Positions 21,301 to 34,390 of a stretch of DNA of 64,000 nucleotides are shown piece by piece. Below the pieces are notes generated by a model. The model was not told the origin of the DNA. It saw nothing but the letters and a program-made list of their open reading frames with translations, and did no database searches. This DNA comes from Pectinophora gossypiella. Lineage: Eukaryota; Arthropoda; Insecta; Lepidoptera; Gelechiidae. Within the stretch, counting starts at the first letter, position 1; every line of letters begins with the position of its first letter. The stretch lies in the NCBI RefSeq assembly GCF_024362695.1, contig NC_065417.1, positions 8,239,001 to 8,303,000 on the forward strand. Direction: 5' to 3'. The translations under genes were made by a program, and so were the position numbers.

Positions 21301-24300
21301 AATTATTTATTAGGGTGTATATGTATATAGCGTTCTTTGTGTTCTAATTGATACGGAGAATTAATTTATATAATTAATTATTTCAATTTATTCTGAAAAT
21401 ATGATTTTAAAAATATATATTATATATATATGTATATTACTGGCACCGACTGTACATGAAGTACAAACAACCGCACGTGTAGGATTTGACTCCGTATTGC
21501 TTGGCACGTGGAGTTTTACTAGCTGGAACATACCCATGTAATATTATTATGTTACTAGCACTATAAATACTACAATACATGCTAATTCAATAATGTTTAC
21601 ATAAATCAACACATGCATTAAAATATTTACTATCACGGTGACATTATTACGTCTGAAATGAAAAGTCATACGTCATAAACCGAAGAAAAATACTTAACAA
21701 ATACGATACATAATGCGTCACCACCAAGGGTACTTGGAAGGTTTCACTTATTTAAACGGGAAAAGTTGCGAGCATCATTTATATAACCTTTCAGCTTGAC
21801 CTTTTCGCTGGGAAGTTGGGAACAACATATAATTGGAATTCAATTGAAATATCAGAAGACAGCCAATATATCTTTATATGTGCAGCTATTCATTTGATAA
21901 TCAGAAATGCACAAAGCAAAGGCAACGCCGCCTCCTCGTAACCGACGTCATACAAGATAGCAGCGGTTGTGCAAGGATTTTCTGTGAACTCCTGACGTCA
22001 ATTCACCCATTGTGATTGTAAAAATAGCCGGATGCCGAGTAAATCGATTGTCGTTTTGTCGATACTATCGCAGAATGCATACCATTCAAAGGTTGAAACG
22101 ATTTCCGGTGAGTGTGTTTACAAACAATTCTGCCAAGAAAACGTAAATCTAAACTATAGTTTGATTATTTTACGATCTGCACGATCCACGTCCGGACCAC
22201 GTGGTTGCACTCACACCCTACACGTGTACGCTAACTATTACGATTTATGCTACAATAGCGCAACTGTGTATTTTACTACCTACAGGTAAAGTACTACCTT
22301 AAAATGGCAGGTAAAATTTACAAACGTTTACGACATAAAGAGAAATGTTAAGCAAAGAAAATCCCCGTTTTAGGGTTTAAACTTTAAAGCGTCGCAAAGT
22401 CGTAACTTACAAAAAACAAAGTCGTTAAATGACCCGAGAAAGTAATGAATGAAAGAACTCTTTTTACAGGCGTTCATTAAACAGTACCCGGAGGTTGAAA
22501 ACTAGGCTTACGCACGGCTAGGAGCATAACATTATTAATTGCAGCATGCAGCCCGGGTCGCCAGGGTTTGGGGGAAGGGGGCTAGGGAGGCGCAGCAGGG
22601 GAGTGAGGCAGGGTGGAAGGGAGTACTACCGACGCGACAACGCTACGTCACTTACGGCGCCACGTGCGCGATCAATAGTGACGTCGTACGAGCGGAGGGT
22701 GCTAAGGCCCGCTGCGCGCGCACCAGCCGACCTACTTACGATTACGTTTCACGTAGCGTCGACGTAACGCGATCGAACACAGGCAGCAAGAAACCCACGA
22801 GGCGCAGGCGCGTGCCGCGAACTTGGCAGACGAAGTGCCTTGCAGCGTGTCCTAGATAGGAGCTTCGTTACGAACTGCATTCTACGTATTGCGCAACCAT
22901 GCAAAAAATTTCTACTTAATAATTACCGTGCGACTATTACATGATTTTTCTGATAAACACTTTATTGTTGTTTACTTAGAAGGATTGCTCGCTGGTTAAT
23001 AAAAAATATACTTCTTGGCAAAGAGATCAGTTGTAACTTCTTAAGAAAGGCTTGTGTACATTAAAACTCAAAACGGGGCATTGCGACAGAAAAACATTGT
23101 AATTACTTGACTGTTGTGTAACACGAACGCAGAACGATACTAAGGGCTATAACAGATCGATGGTGACCTACAATACCGGAAAGTTAATAAACACATCGTT
23201 TACATGTGGATGGAAATGTTGTAAATAATCAGGGCAACGTATTCACAATGGTAGTATTAGTGACAGTGCAGCGGCTAGGCGAGTAGCCGTGGCCTAGTTG
23301 TCAGTAGGTCGCTGCAGGTCGCACCAACCTACAATCCTTTACATAACCTACACCACTTGACGTCAATCCTCATATACGCTCTAGATTAGACAGACGTAAT
23401 TCATGATACGATACCGAAGTGATCCTTGCTAAGCCTACGCCGAGATAAATTGCCAAAGCTATCATAGATAAGGTCATAGAGTTTTCTTTAAGAATATCTG
23501 CGCATGTACTATATGGTTGAAAAAATTGCCCTAATAAAACTGTTTCTCAACTAAGTAAAAGCTAATATATGTATAGGCAGTGCATTGCAGCTAAACAAAA
23601 TAAAGATTTAAAAAGAAATCGCTGTCCAACTTGAAAGCTGCTGCCAAGTAGGTACTTGATGCAGTTATGTATTTGAGACCTATATCCCTGGTATATAAAG
23701 CGCTCGGCCTACCCGCGACCTAGTTGGACTAGAACATAGTGCAGGCTGCACTGGCCGTGCACTAGCGCTAGCGCTGATAAGCTGCGTGCGCAGCGCACTC
23801 TGCCGTAGGTAGTGAGCTTGATCAATACGCGGGACCCAAACAAACCGGGCTGCGGCGCGGCATGGGCGACTGACCTATTTAGCGTTATCGCCGACCTGGC
23901 CCGGTGCACGGTTATGTCGATCATGCAACTGCTAATCACTAGCTCGACCTAACAGATTGATTACGCCGCAATTGACGCACAAATTAAAGGACTACGCCAC
24001 AGTACAATCTCAATCACTATATATCATTCGTCGCAATATTGCAATATGCAATCCTATAATTACTTCCTCATTTCGCCTTTTGCGGATGCTCTTTATTCCG
24101 AACATTATTACTCAACATAATTAACTGCTCTTGTTTACAAACACGCTGTATTTATTATTATTATTATTTTAATTTTCCTCAAAGGAAAACACCGATGACA
24201 CTCGGATCACAAATATTGCTATCGTCCGGTGTGTTTTATTTATTATTGTCAATTTTCTCTTCTCAATTTGTATATCATATCAACCGCAATTCAGTTTAGG

Positions 24301-27300
24301 GTTTTCCCGTAGCTAATGGGTGGAACCCACAAGGAAAATCAATACTTAACATCCGTTTTCTGATATAAATAAAGCGCTTGTTTTCCGAGAACCCATAAAG
24401 TGTTATTGGCAAATAAAACTGCTCCTGAGTCTTTAACTCCCAAGTAAATCACGTCTAATTCAATGCTTAATTTTATCAACGCGAGAATGCATCCGAGGTG
24501 GTATGCGTTCAAAAGCGATGACAAAAATAGAGTGAAGTATATGAGCGCTGCGAGCAAAGGTTGTCGTATTATTAACACACTCTAATTCGGGGGGACCCAA
24601 ACAAACCATCGCAAGCAGGTGACCCAGATTCCGGCGCTGCGAGCGTCTGCGGGCGGGCGCAAGATGCGATATGATTCATGCTGGCGCGCCGCCGCCGCCG
24701 CACCGCCTGCCTACCTCACCACCGCCCGCGCCGGCGACACCGACACCCGGCTGGCTTCCAATACACCTAACACGCGATCCCAGCGCACTCTCTTGACCTA
24801 AAAATCTTATTTCATATACAACATTAGCTAAACAAAACAACGTTTTCCTTTTCCCAAAGACGTAATAAAAATTAGCTACTAATTATGACTCATTAAAAAG
24901 GCCACCAAAGTTGAGCTACTGAAAAGGAAAAACAACCTATTGAAGTTTAAATTTGTATAGCAGAGAAAAACAACATCTATTCACTGTTATTATCTTTGGG
25001 TTCTGCAGACTTTTTCCAAGTAGGTTGTCTGAGAGGAAACCACGAATTGGCCTTCAGGCTCCTCGCTTCACTGCACATTGGCTAACAGTTATACAATGCC
25101 AAGAATGTTGGAACGTAAAAAAGTCCCTAACTATAGCCAGTTGTATTTATAAATAAACGATGTATGATATCGGATATCAGGAAAATAGAAGATAGGTTTT
25201 GTTGGTTTAGCTGTCTACGTCGTGGATGTGATGTCAAGTGTGTGTGTATCCGTTATCGCCCCCTGTCCTAGTAAACCGATACGGGGAAACGCTGATTGCT
25301 TCGGCTGACATTACACTGATTGCCGCTTCTAAGGAAATGACACTGTTGATTTGCATTTTGACGACCACAATATCGATTCAGGTACTAAGTGAAAGGAGGA
25401 AAATACTATATTTTTTGTGTTTGTTTTATTTGTCAGCACTTTTAAATTGAATTTAGAAACCGTTGCAAATCACCTTAAGCTTGTAATACAAACAGATTAA
25501 GGTTATCGGCTCCTGCGATGTACTTAAATAAGAAATCTTACGAACTGTTGCGCTTGGTCACCCATATGCAAACTATATCAAATCAAATGTAAACAAACTT
25601 TGACCTGCATCTCAGTAAGCGAAGTAAACGTAATGTTCTGAACATATGCAATCAGTAATACATCTTAATAAAATCTATTCATGTCACAAACAGCTTAGGT
25701 TTGTTCCGCGTGGCGCCAGGAAGCGGCGCTCGTAAAGCGGGTTCATTCTCGCTTGACCCACATTCTGCCGCAGCCGCATCGAAAGCGCATTTCACAATAC
25801 AACTCCCCCTGGCCCCGCGCCAGGGACACCTAATACACTTGCCTATTATCTAATGCTAACTTCATTACCTACTAACGACCTGTCACAACCGATGCACAGC
25901 CAGAGAGCGTGGCTAACACGGCTCTTCGCTAATACGTTTAATAAATTGGATAGTTGAAATTCCATCCAGCATTACGTATTCTACACATTACGTGACCACC
26001 TCACTTGTAGCTGTCCTTGCCGTGTGTAAATTATTTGCGATCCCCTAGACAGATGCATTTGTTTTGTACTCTGTGGTAACCGTTCCAGATGAATCTACTA
26101 TGGAGAGCTGAGTTTCAGAGTAATTATTCGTATCATGTTTTCTTAGTCACGTGAGATAGATGCCAGCGATTCGCAGTCACGAGATTGAGTCACGGCAGAG
26201 CAAAACACATGTTCTTACGCTTCTAAGAACCGTAAAACAGTAGTCAAATAACAGGATGTCTGTGAAACTTTTAGCAGTTACAAACACTAAACGTGGTTAC
26301 GAATATTTCAGGGAAAATGCTACTTCTTCTATAGTGCTACTGGTGTGATGACAAACAAAAAATCGATGATATGGAAACCTTAGCCATACAATTTTGAATT
26401 ATTTCTCTTCTTAAGCGAATTTGCCAAAAGAGATAAATACGTACTTAATTTATGTTAGCGAATGCAAGCAGAAATTGTTCGAGTTGAAAGTGTAACCCGA
26501 CGAAAACGAAAGCGGAAAGCGTAAAATGAAATTTCTGACACGGTTAAGTGGCCGATTAGATAGGTACTAGCGATTCGTTCTGCAACTAGAATGCCCGCTA
26601 ATCCTTCCACTTCAGGATCCTAGAGCATTAACAAGCATTACACACAATAAACTAAAACCAGAATAAACTTTCACAATCCAACTACGCATTCGAGAGCTTG
26701 AATGAGAATGTAATTGATATTATGGAACATGAATGAAATAATATTTCATCAAAAACCATTACTGCATGAAAGTTGTACTGCGCTGCACGACCCGCAAAGA
26801 CGAGAAGTACTTTCACTTGCACGTGAACCAGAATAATCTTCCTTAAAGTAACCTCCCGCTTACATCAGTGCTTGTAGCTGCTTCTGCTGACGAGGACATA
26901 AGTGACGAGAGAAAAGAACTAGGTTATATGTGACCCACTCGCGATGTCTCGGACTGAGGATATTTTTAGTTATAATTTTAGTAATATAAAGAACCCAATT
27001 ATTAAGCAAATAAAGACATTTATTCCCTTCTCTTAGTACGCCCTCACCATAAGGAAAAACTTGTACCAACATAGATCATACAACATTCTTACTCCCTCCG
27101 GCTAAGAAGGGGGAGCCTATGTCCACTAATGTAAAGCTGAAAATATAGTTACGAAAGTAAATATGTGACCCGCTTTAGTAATGAAACATATCCAACCGCC
27201 CTCCTCAGCAAAGGGCTAAAAGGGCTAATATTAGCATTAGTTATAAAGCGCTAGTAAGTAGGTGCAATGAAAAATGCACGCCCGCGACCTTAGCCCAGTT

Positions 27301-29290
27301 GTGAGCGACACCGAGGCGCGAGGCGGCGCCGGCGCACCACTCGGCGCTCGCGTGAAACCCCGCACCGGCCAACAAGCCCGGGTGACACCATTTCGACACA
27401 CCTACTACGATTCACTTTACTTAGCGGGAAACTGCAAACAATAGCTTGAATACAATTACAATTTGTGAGAACCTTGTTAAAAATGAATGTCCTTCCAGCG
27501 CGTTTTCTTTGCAATCGACAGTTATATGTATACCTATCCCATTTTCAACATACACGGGTTACATGTAAAATGAAAACTTACAAGTTTGTACGATGGCAGT
27601 AAATCATATTACCAATGTCACAATATGAAATAACAAATCATCGGCGATGTCAACAAATTCATCGAGTGACAATCGTAAACAACTGGCAATAAACACGGCG
27701 GCCGTAATGTTATGTTCACATTTACAGTGCAAACGAATACGAAGCTAGTGTATCAAAATACACGAGTAGTTGAACCACGTGAATGACAGCCGACAACGCG
27801 GCGACCTTGCTGCGGCCGCTCGTCCGGCTTTACTAACAACCAATTCAATCCTACTAAATCCTACTGCACACCAGCCTACTTATTTTAACCAACATCGGCC
27901 GCTTACCAACAGATCACAATCAAACCTAAAACAAACCACGTTATGTATGCGGAAGCACTACGACAGGCAGCGGTTCAAGAACAGCAACTTTCCTCAGAAT
28001 AGGCAGACGTCAAAACGAAAACATGCGGCAGTAAAGCCTGCAATCATAGACAAAAACAGGAAACGCAACACCGCAAGCCTTCATAAGGTTAAATAAATAA
28101 TATAGTTGCAGTATGTAAACATCACGCCCACGACACATACGGGACGAGGACGTGAAGCAGTAGCCAATCTAACTTTAATGAATGAATATTGACTTTAGTG
28201 ATGTCTTAGGAATACAAGAGAAATCGTGACTTTCTTAAATGTTATTGGAATAACAAGCCACTAAATAACCAGTGGGATTATACAATCTAGGCATTATAAT
28301 TACTTGAAAGTATTTATCTATGTACGATTTACGAATGGCGGGATGTGGTTTCAAATTATGGTGTAATTTATCATTATGCGATAACGGAACCTCCACAAGA
28401 ATTTCCAAAGCGTGACTTCTACTCGGGTTACACTATCTGGCTACGTTCCCTTGTACATTATTGCGTCTCGGCTCGATGCAAGGGTTTTTTCCATTCTGTG
28501 CAGCCACATACCACAGCATTATCAACATTAATTCTGGCGTTTAAATATCAACAAACAAAACCGATAACGACGAAGGTGAGCGAGAAGTCCAAAACAGCCG
28601 TGAATTTAACGGTATGAAAGTATGACTAATTACCTGCGTACTTCGGTGCTACACATTAGTGTAATTTATTATACCATCTCCAAAACACCAAATTTAAATA
28701 GTGTTTGCATTTCATGATTTATAATAATGTTAAGTGTAGTTGATCTTGATTCTGTATTAAGTTATCTACAGTAATGTGTAATTTATGTAAATTCGTAATT
28801 TTAATTATAATATAATGAATATAATTTGAATTTAGTCAGACTCTATTACTACACGAATGAGACTTTCGAAATAATTGTTTATGTCTATTTATATACTTAG
28901 CTAAAACCGTTTTAATTAACATACTGCCGCGACATAAATTCCGCAAACCACAATGCAAAAGTTGTGCAAAAACGTGATGAATTATGAGAAGATTATGATT
29001 AGCGACATGAAAATCCCATTATCAATTTTCATAAAACGTCGTGCCCGCGCTATAGTTGTGAGTTCTCGTTAGCAAGGTCGTTACAAAAGCCGATTTATCC
29101 AATAATTTTGTATTTGGGGTTACAAAGGCCGCATTTATTTATCAAAGCCCCAGCAGCGTAAACTGTGTAAATATGACATTGCAGTTTTTACTCGATCAAT
29201 ACTTAGACGAGCGGCCCCAGTTTTATTTCAGGCGCTTTGATGAATAAGCGTTTCCTAACAAAACAAGATAGATGAAATTCCACAGATTAC
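18352..29290. other. Long transposon-poor, gene-less stretch with CpG-rich islands
   Basis: No supported gene. Against an AT-rich background, short CpG-rich islands stand out at about 19010-19060, 19540-19660, 22545-22850, 24625-24780, 25705-25830 and 27280-27385. The 15-mer GGACCCAAACAAACC occurs at both 23832 and 24594. A TATA-box-like TATATAAAG lies at 23692-23700. Open frames across the islands (for example 22539-22859 and 27290-27514) give low-complexity Arg/Ala sequence without a family. The scarcity of mobile elements compared with the flanks could mean regulatory DNA under constraint (inference). Confidence 0.35.
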
Positions 29291-29291
29291 T

Positions 29292-29345
29292 TAGTATAAA
29301 AGCACTTGTCTGTTGTCCATCGTATCTTGGCATTACTCAGCTCAC
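29292..29345 (+). promoter_or_regulatory. TATA-box-like motif
   Basis: TAGTATAAAAGCACTTGTCT contains a canonical TATAAAAG at about 29295-29302, with TTGTCCATCG some 20-25 bp downstream. No ORF or conserved exon follows within reach, so this may be coincidence. Confidence 0.15.
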
Positions 29346-30674
29346 AGTCATATCGCCTGTAAAAGTTACGTCAATGAACTGATTCATATTGTTTTGTAAA
29401 TAAGAATATGCCACCTTAGTCATGTTAGGTTTCAAGTTATGTTGGTTCTGTCTACATAATACATTTATACTAATATAATACCAAAGTGCATACTTGTCGC
29501 AAAACAACCTTACTCATATAATTCAAGCTTGACGTCAATATTCTTGAGGCAATAACTCAGAAGTGAAATTCGCAAGCTTGTTTGTGAATTTTTAGGGGTT
29601 CGTAAAGTAGTAGGCGTTAGAATTTTATAGTATACAAACAAAGCATATAGGTGCGAGTATCTAGGTACGACGTATCCGATTTAGCATCGGTGAACGGTTA
29701 CTGCAAATAATTTGAAGGTTGTCTTCGGTTGTCTTGCCTGTCTTCAAAGGCTTGTAATTCTCTGTAACGTCAATTACTTCCAAGTATATAAAAAAACCGA
29801 TATCTAAAGGTACACTGTCTTAATATAATATTTCATTTCTTCTATCATAAATTCATAATACCCATGCGGAACCCGTGTCAATGGTTGTTATAATATATTT
29901 ATTTACTCTCGTAATACAAGTTGAAAGAGAGAGCTGAGTCGTCTAGAGTAGATGTTGCAATGGTTTGTTTTGCAAAAACATCGCCTCTGGCAAGGCTGTC
30001 GACACGAGTTGCGCCCGCGCCGCCGCGTCGGATCCTGTTCATAGCCAGCTGGTTAGTGGTTACTGTATACGCTTACCTTCCTTCACTACCTACCTACACA
30101 CATTCAAACTGTTTTCATGTATTTTGACTGAGTCATTGCGTAATTATAAGCGTCAAGTAAGTTTCAACCTTGTTTGTGACGTGACACGGTCGACAGATTC
30201 GTTTAAAGATTGTTGCACAATTTATGAAACGTCAATCAATACGAGCGATCATGCAACAGGATCGCTTTACAAGACGAATGGTTCTTCCTACAAGGACGCT
30301 ATAATATACACCATTCAAACGTTTTGATCGCTCACCTTCTAGAATGCAACCGCGAAGTCTAATTGAAGTACGAGTATATATAGGCATATCCAGGAACTTG
30401 CTTCTATGCTGTTCTGGGAGCATATAAAAAACATAGAACACGTTCAGCTGCTTCTCTTCCCGGGCATGTCGTAAAAACCGACAGAGGGATTGTGTCCTCT
30501 AACATGATGGACTAATGTTATGGGCGATAGGCTGATCCCTTATCACCATAAGGTTCATCATATCCATCTTTGGACTTCGTATCAACAGTGGCTGCAAGTT
30601 GTCTTTGATTACTTGTGGCTCTGCCCACCCCATTAGGGATTACGGGCGTGAGTTTATAGATATATATATATATA

Positions 30675-30727
<53 letters not shown>

Positions 30728-33389
30728 TCCAGGAACTCGTTAATACAAACTAGTGACTAACAAGATCATAATGCGACTTTCCAGCTACGAGCTATCATAA
30801 TTACGTGTTCCAAAGAACTGTTATTCTTAACGGCACAATGCGGGCGCACTATTTGAATTGCTGGTCACGCAAGGCAGAACCCTGACACCAGTAAACAACT
30901 CTTGATGAGGTAGTTTCAAATTCCACTCGATTCACACAAAACAAATACCTAACTTACTTATAATTAATTAAGAAGAAACCTTCAAGTTATGGTTTCGTAT
31001 TGCCAAAACTTTTCTTTACAGGAAGTTTTCTTCAGTCAAAAGAGGTGTACCTACACAAAATCCTTTATAGCATTGAAACTCATAACACATAACAGTCGAA
31101 AAGTACGTTATAAAATAATGTTGAAATAAATTTATTGTTGAATTACAAAATATGTGGTTCATACTTAAGATAATGTTTTTAAACTTTCTTTGGTTTTAGA
31201 AGCTAATGTTGCTACTGTTGAGACGAGAGTAAATACGAGAGCAAAATATATTTGGATTGGGCGACGGAGACGTGGCATGGGAAAAGAGATAAATATAATG
31301 AATCATCAGACGAGATCGATTGGGCAATCCCTGGCGTAGGAGCAACAATAAATAATGTTGGCTGAAACTTAAGTCAATCTGTTTATTTCGCCTCAGTATT
31401 TAATAATTCAGTTATTACAAGCAGCGTAAGTGAAGGTGTAACTTCTGGAAATATGTAAACAAATCACTTATTTCGAGTATCATTTATTACAACTACGTAT
31501 AAATATATAATTAGCCATAATTATTTTGGATGATTCAATGTTTTCAATTGAAATTATTTATGACATACTAATGATAGTTTGTGGTATAGTTTAAAAACAA
31601 CAGGGATAGCACGTTTCTATTATTAGCGCGGCGCCGAGGCTGTCACTAGAGCTTAGTGTGGTGAACACCGCGTGACCAGGTGGAAAACATTTAGTCTCCG
31701 GCATTGTATGAAGCAATGAAGTAACGTTTCGCTCGCCGTCAAAACAAATTGCGCAATACGCTCGCATTCCGCTCACTCGCGAACGGCGCATTCTCTGCTC
31801 AAGCCTACCCTACTTATTCTGCATTTTGTTACGACGCAGATGTCTTCTTCACATAAAGATTAAAACGAGTATTTTACAATTATTGCGGTTTATTTAAAAT
31901 AAACGCGTTGGATCCTCCGGAATTTGTTTACGCTATGAAATGATTAATCTTAAAACATTATGTTTGTTCTCCCAATATCTTCCCAAGGTTAGATGTAATT
32001 ATTTTTTAATATTTTTAACCTTTGTTGTGATTATGACACTGCACTGTTTCAAAACAAACAGGGGAGAAACACAAGACCGTTGCGTAAGTTAGAAAGTAGG
32101 TACAGAGAACATCTAGATTTAGCACTATGTTCGTGTTAGGTAGGTTACAGTTGGCCTCAATCAGACTTCGGTTCACTGAAAATATTCTTATATCAAAATA
32201 ATAATAAAGTCTTGGGACCTTCGCTATATAATTTTCGGCGACAATAGATGGCGTAAGTATAGCCACACCTTTCGGTGATCGAAATATATTTTATTTATCA
32301 AAGATAAACTAACCGAAATGAGCTCTACACCTTTATGCCACTACTTGAAGGTCTAGAGAACCTACACAAAAAAAAAAATTAAAAATATTATAAACCCTTC
32401 CTATTTTCTTCAGGTTTACTCTGGGTCTGAAGCTATTGACAACTTCCTATTTAAATGTTCTTTTAATTACTTATTATTAGAAACTACATTATATACAGGA
32501 TTATTTACGTTTATTTGTAACATAAAATACAGAAAGTTAGTAAATACTTTTGTTTGGGAATGTATATTTATAATCAATAATTTAAAGAAAATACATTATT
32601 ATTTTACTTGTGGCACAAATAAAATGAAGCCTCAGAAATAATGATAAATGAGAAAAAGATTAAATTAGATTAGATTTATTTACGTTTTACACTGAATCCG
32701 CTATACGTACGCCATCTAGGTATGGATAGGAACTAGACTAGTCCCTACATCCTTAAAGTGTTGAGACATTGTTAATGACAAAGAATTCTCAGCCAAGCAA
32801 GACCTAATTAAGTACATAAAAGAGGGTAATGAGGTGGACTTTGCCCCAGCCTAGTTAAACGTAGCCTGCAAACGTAAACAAACAAGCGGTTTGTTTGTGT
32901 ATTTGAAGACATGCAATAAACATCCACTTTCTCAGTCAGCAATTGAATGCGTACGAATGCGAACGTCACCCGCAATAGTTGGTACCTACCACACGGTCCG
33001 AGTTTTAAATGCATGTTTTTTATGAAGACTCGGAGTTTCACTCACAAATCTTCCTCCTCTTTATTTTAAGTATACTCACCAATTCCTCCAGTTATTTTAA
33101 CAGGCACTATTAGAGCAAACAAGATAAGTTATTTAAGAAAACACTATTGTAAATGAACAAACCATCAGCGGTTTGGAAAAAAAATTTATAATACCTCTTG
33201 CCTATTTGATTGCATAAACCTGTCATTGTTTCGGATTACTAGAATATTTTGTATCTAGTTCGTAAGAATTACGCAAAGGAATGCACGCAATTAGTGCGCG
33301 ATGAAAGTCAGCTGCATAAACATGAATCACGGTGTTTACATCGCATTTTTTAGAACGGCCGAGTTACCATACTAGGTGATGTTTCTTAC
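29346..33389. other. Non-coding stretch with AT microsatellite
   Basis: No gene recognised. An AT/TA dinucleotide run with one C interruption occupies 30656-30729, directly after a copy of the CTCTGCC...GGG motif (30618-30655). A CpG-rich patch lies at 30008-30038. The minus-strand frame at 31591-31791 is short and unsupported. Confidence 0.4.
30656..30729. repeat. AT dinucleotide microsatellite
   Basis: About 74 bp of alternating A and T with a single C at 30676. Its start abuts a copy of the dispersed CTCTGCCCACCCCATTAGGG repeat end, as if the microsatellite grew from the repeat's terminus. Confidence 0.9.
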
Positions 33390-33480
33390 CTCGTTCCGCA
33401 ATCGCGACCCGGTTACACGTGTATGACGCCTTAACCTAGTTGCTGCCGCCCTTGGTGGCCATCTGCCAGAGTACTAGCGC
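33390..33480 (-). CDS. Possible exon of an unrecognised gene
   Basis: Minus strand: acceptor context TTCTATTTGTCCAG, then 91 nt, then donor GAACGAG|GTAAGAA. In the frame starting at the first base it reads ALVLWQMATKGGSN followed by a TAG. If coding, it would be either an alternative terminal exon with readthrough to a cryptic donor or part of a 5' UTR. The segment is GC-richer than the flanks. It could belong to the same leftward gene as the exon at 755-866. Speculative. Confidence 0.22.
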
Positions 33481-33894
33481 CTGGACAAATAGAAACGTAA
33501 TATCATTGCACGCACGTATCTATCTACAAAGGACTAATTAAAATTCCATCCAACCTCCAAATTGCCTGACCTGTAAATAGGGTAGTTTCATCATCTCCCT
33601 AGCATTATCCCGTTTTTCACAGGGTCCGCTTACCTAACCTGGAAATTTGACAGGTCTGGTTGTTTATAGAAGCGTGCCTGTCTGACCTTCGAACCTGCGA
33701 AGGAAAACGAGCCCAATACTGGTTAGGTCACATACCTCAGAAAACGCATTTCTCGGGAATATGGGTTTCCTCACGATGATTCCCTTCACCTCTGAGCACG
33801 TGATAATCATTTATGATCCAAAGATGAATTCGAAAACAAATTCGACAATCATAAGTTTAAGCCTGTGTTGGATTAGAACCTGCGAAATAGGTAG

Positions 33895-34035
33895 TTCCTA
33901 AGTAGTCAAATCAGTTACTTTTTACTATTTCGACGTTTAATTTAAACAAGAAATTACTATTTGTCACCTTTAGATATGTGTTTATTTAGAAGTCAGAATT
34001 TCAAAATTTATCTTTGACCTAGGAAACTATACAGT
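33895..34035 (+). repeat. Shortened copy of a 230-bp dispersed repeat
   Basis: GTCAAATCAGTTACTTTTTA near the start and ATTTATCTTTGACCTAGGAA near the end match the element at 55438-55680. The middle part of that element is missing. The reverse-oriented copy lies at 57833-58066. Confidence 0.5.
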
Positions 34036-34119
34036 TGTCACTGGACAATTAAGCAGGCTGCAACTAGATATAAGATTTGGAGAAACTAACACCCTTATTT
34101 TGAGATATTAACTCGACTC

Positions 34120-34390
34120 TTCCTCCGCACGACTCGGCGGATAAGAAAATGATAGGTATAACAAATAAATAAACAAACTTAAAATAACTTAGATGGTGTG
34201 TACTGGAATCAGTCAGTACCTACCATTGTTTAATTATTATTCACTTCAATCAAATCAAATCAAATATACTTTATAGCCCACAACATACAAAACAAATTAC
34301 ACAGATGATGATAGATACAGTACAATCTGGCGGCCTTATTTGCTAAGCAGCAATTTCTTCCAGGCAACCAGTGGAAGTTACTTCAGGTAG
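34120..34390. repeat. MITE half and LINE-tail fragment
   Basis: At 34129-34214 lies the right half of the GGCCCC-type MITE (GGCGGATAAGAAAATGATAG; ACTTAGATGGTGTGTACTGG). At 34246-34390 lies a reverse-oriented retroelement tail that begins with AATCAAATCAAATCAAATAT and carries GGCGGCCTTATTTGCTAAGC. The same tail motif sits in the foldback loop at 10570-10625. Confidence 0.5.

Noticed and set aside
22539..22859. Two overlapping plus-strand frames of 106 and 73 codons
   Set aside because: They lie in a CpG-rich island, are rich in Arg/Ala/Thr, show no family and have no splice support.
23692..23700. TATATAAAG as a gene promoter
   Set aside because: No downstream exon or start codon context could be supported; such motifs are common by chance in AT-rich DNA.
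27770..28096. 108-codon plus-strand frame
   Set aside because: Low-complexity Asn/Lys/Arg-rich composition, no family, no splice or promoter evidence.
28345..28617. 90-codon plus-strand frame
   Set aside because: No domain or homologue recognised and no splice signals that would place it in a gene.
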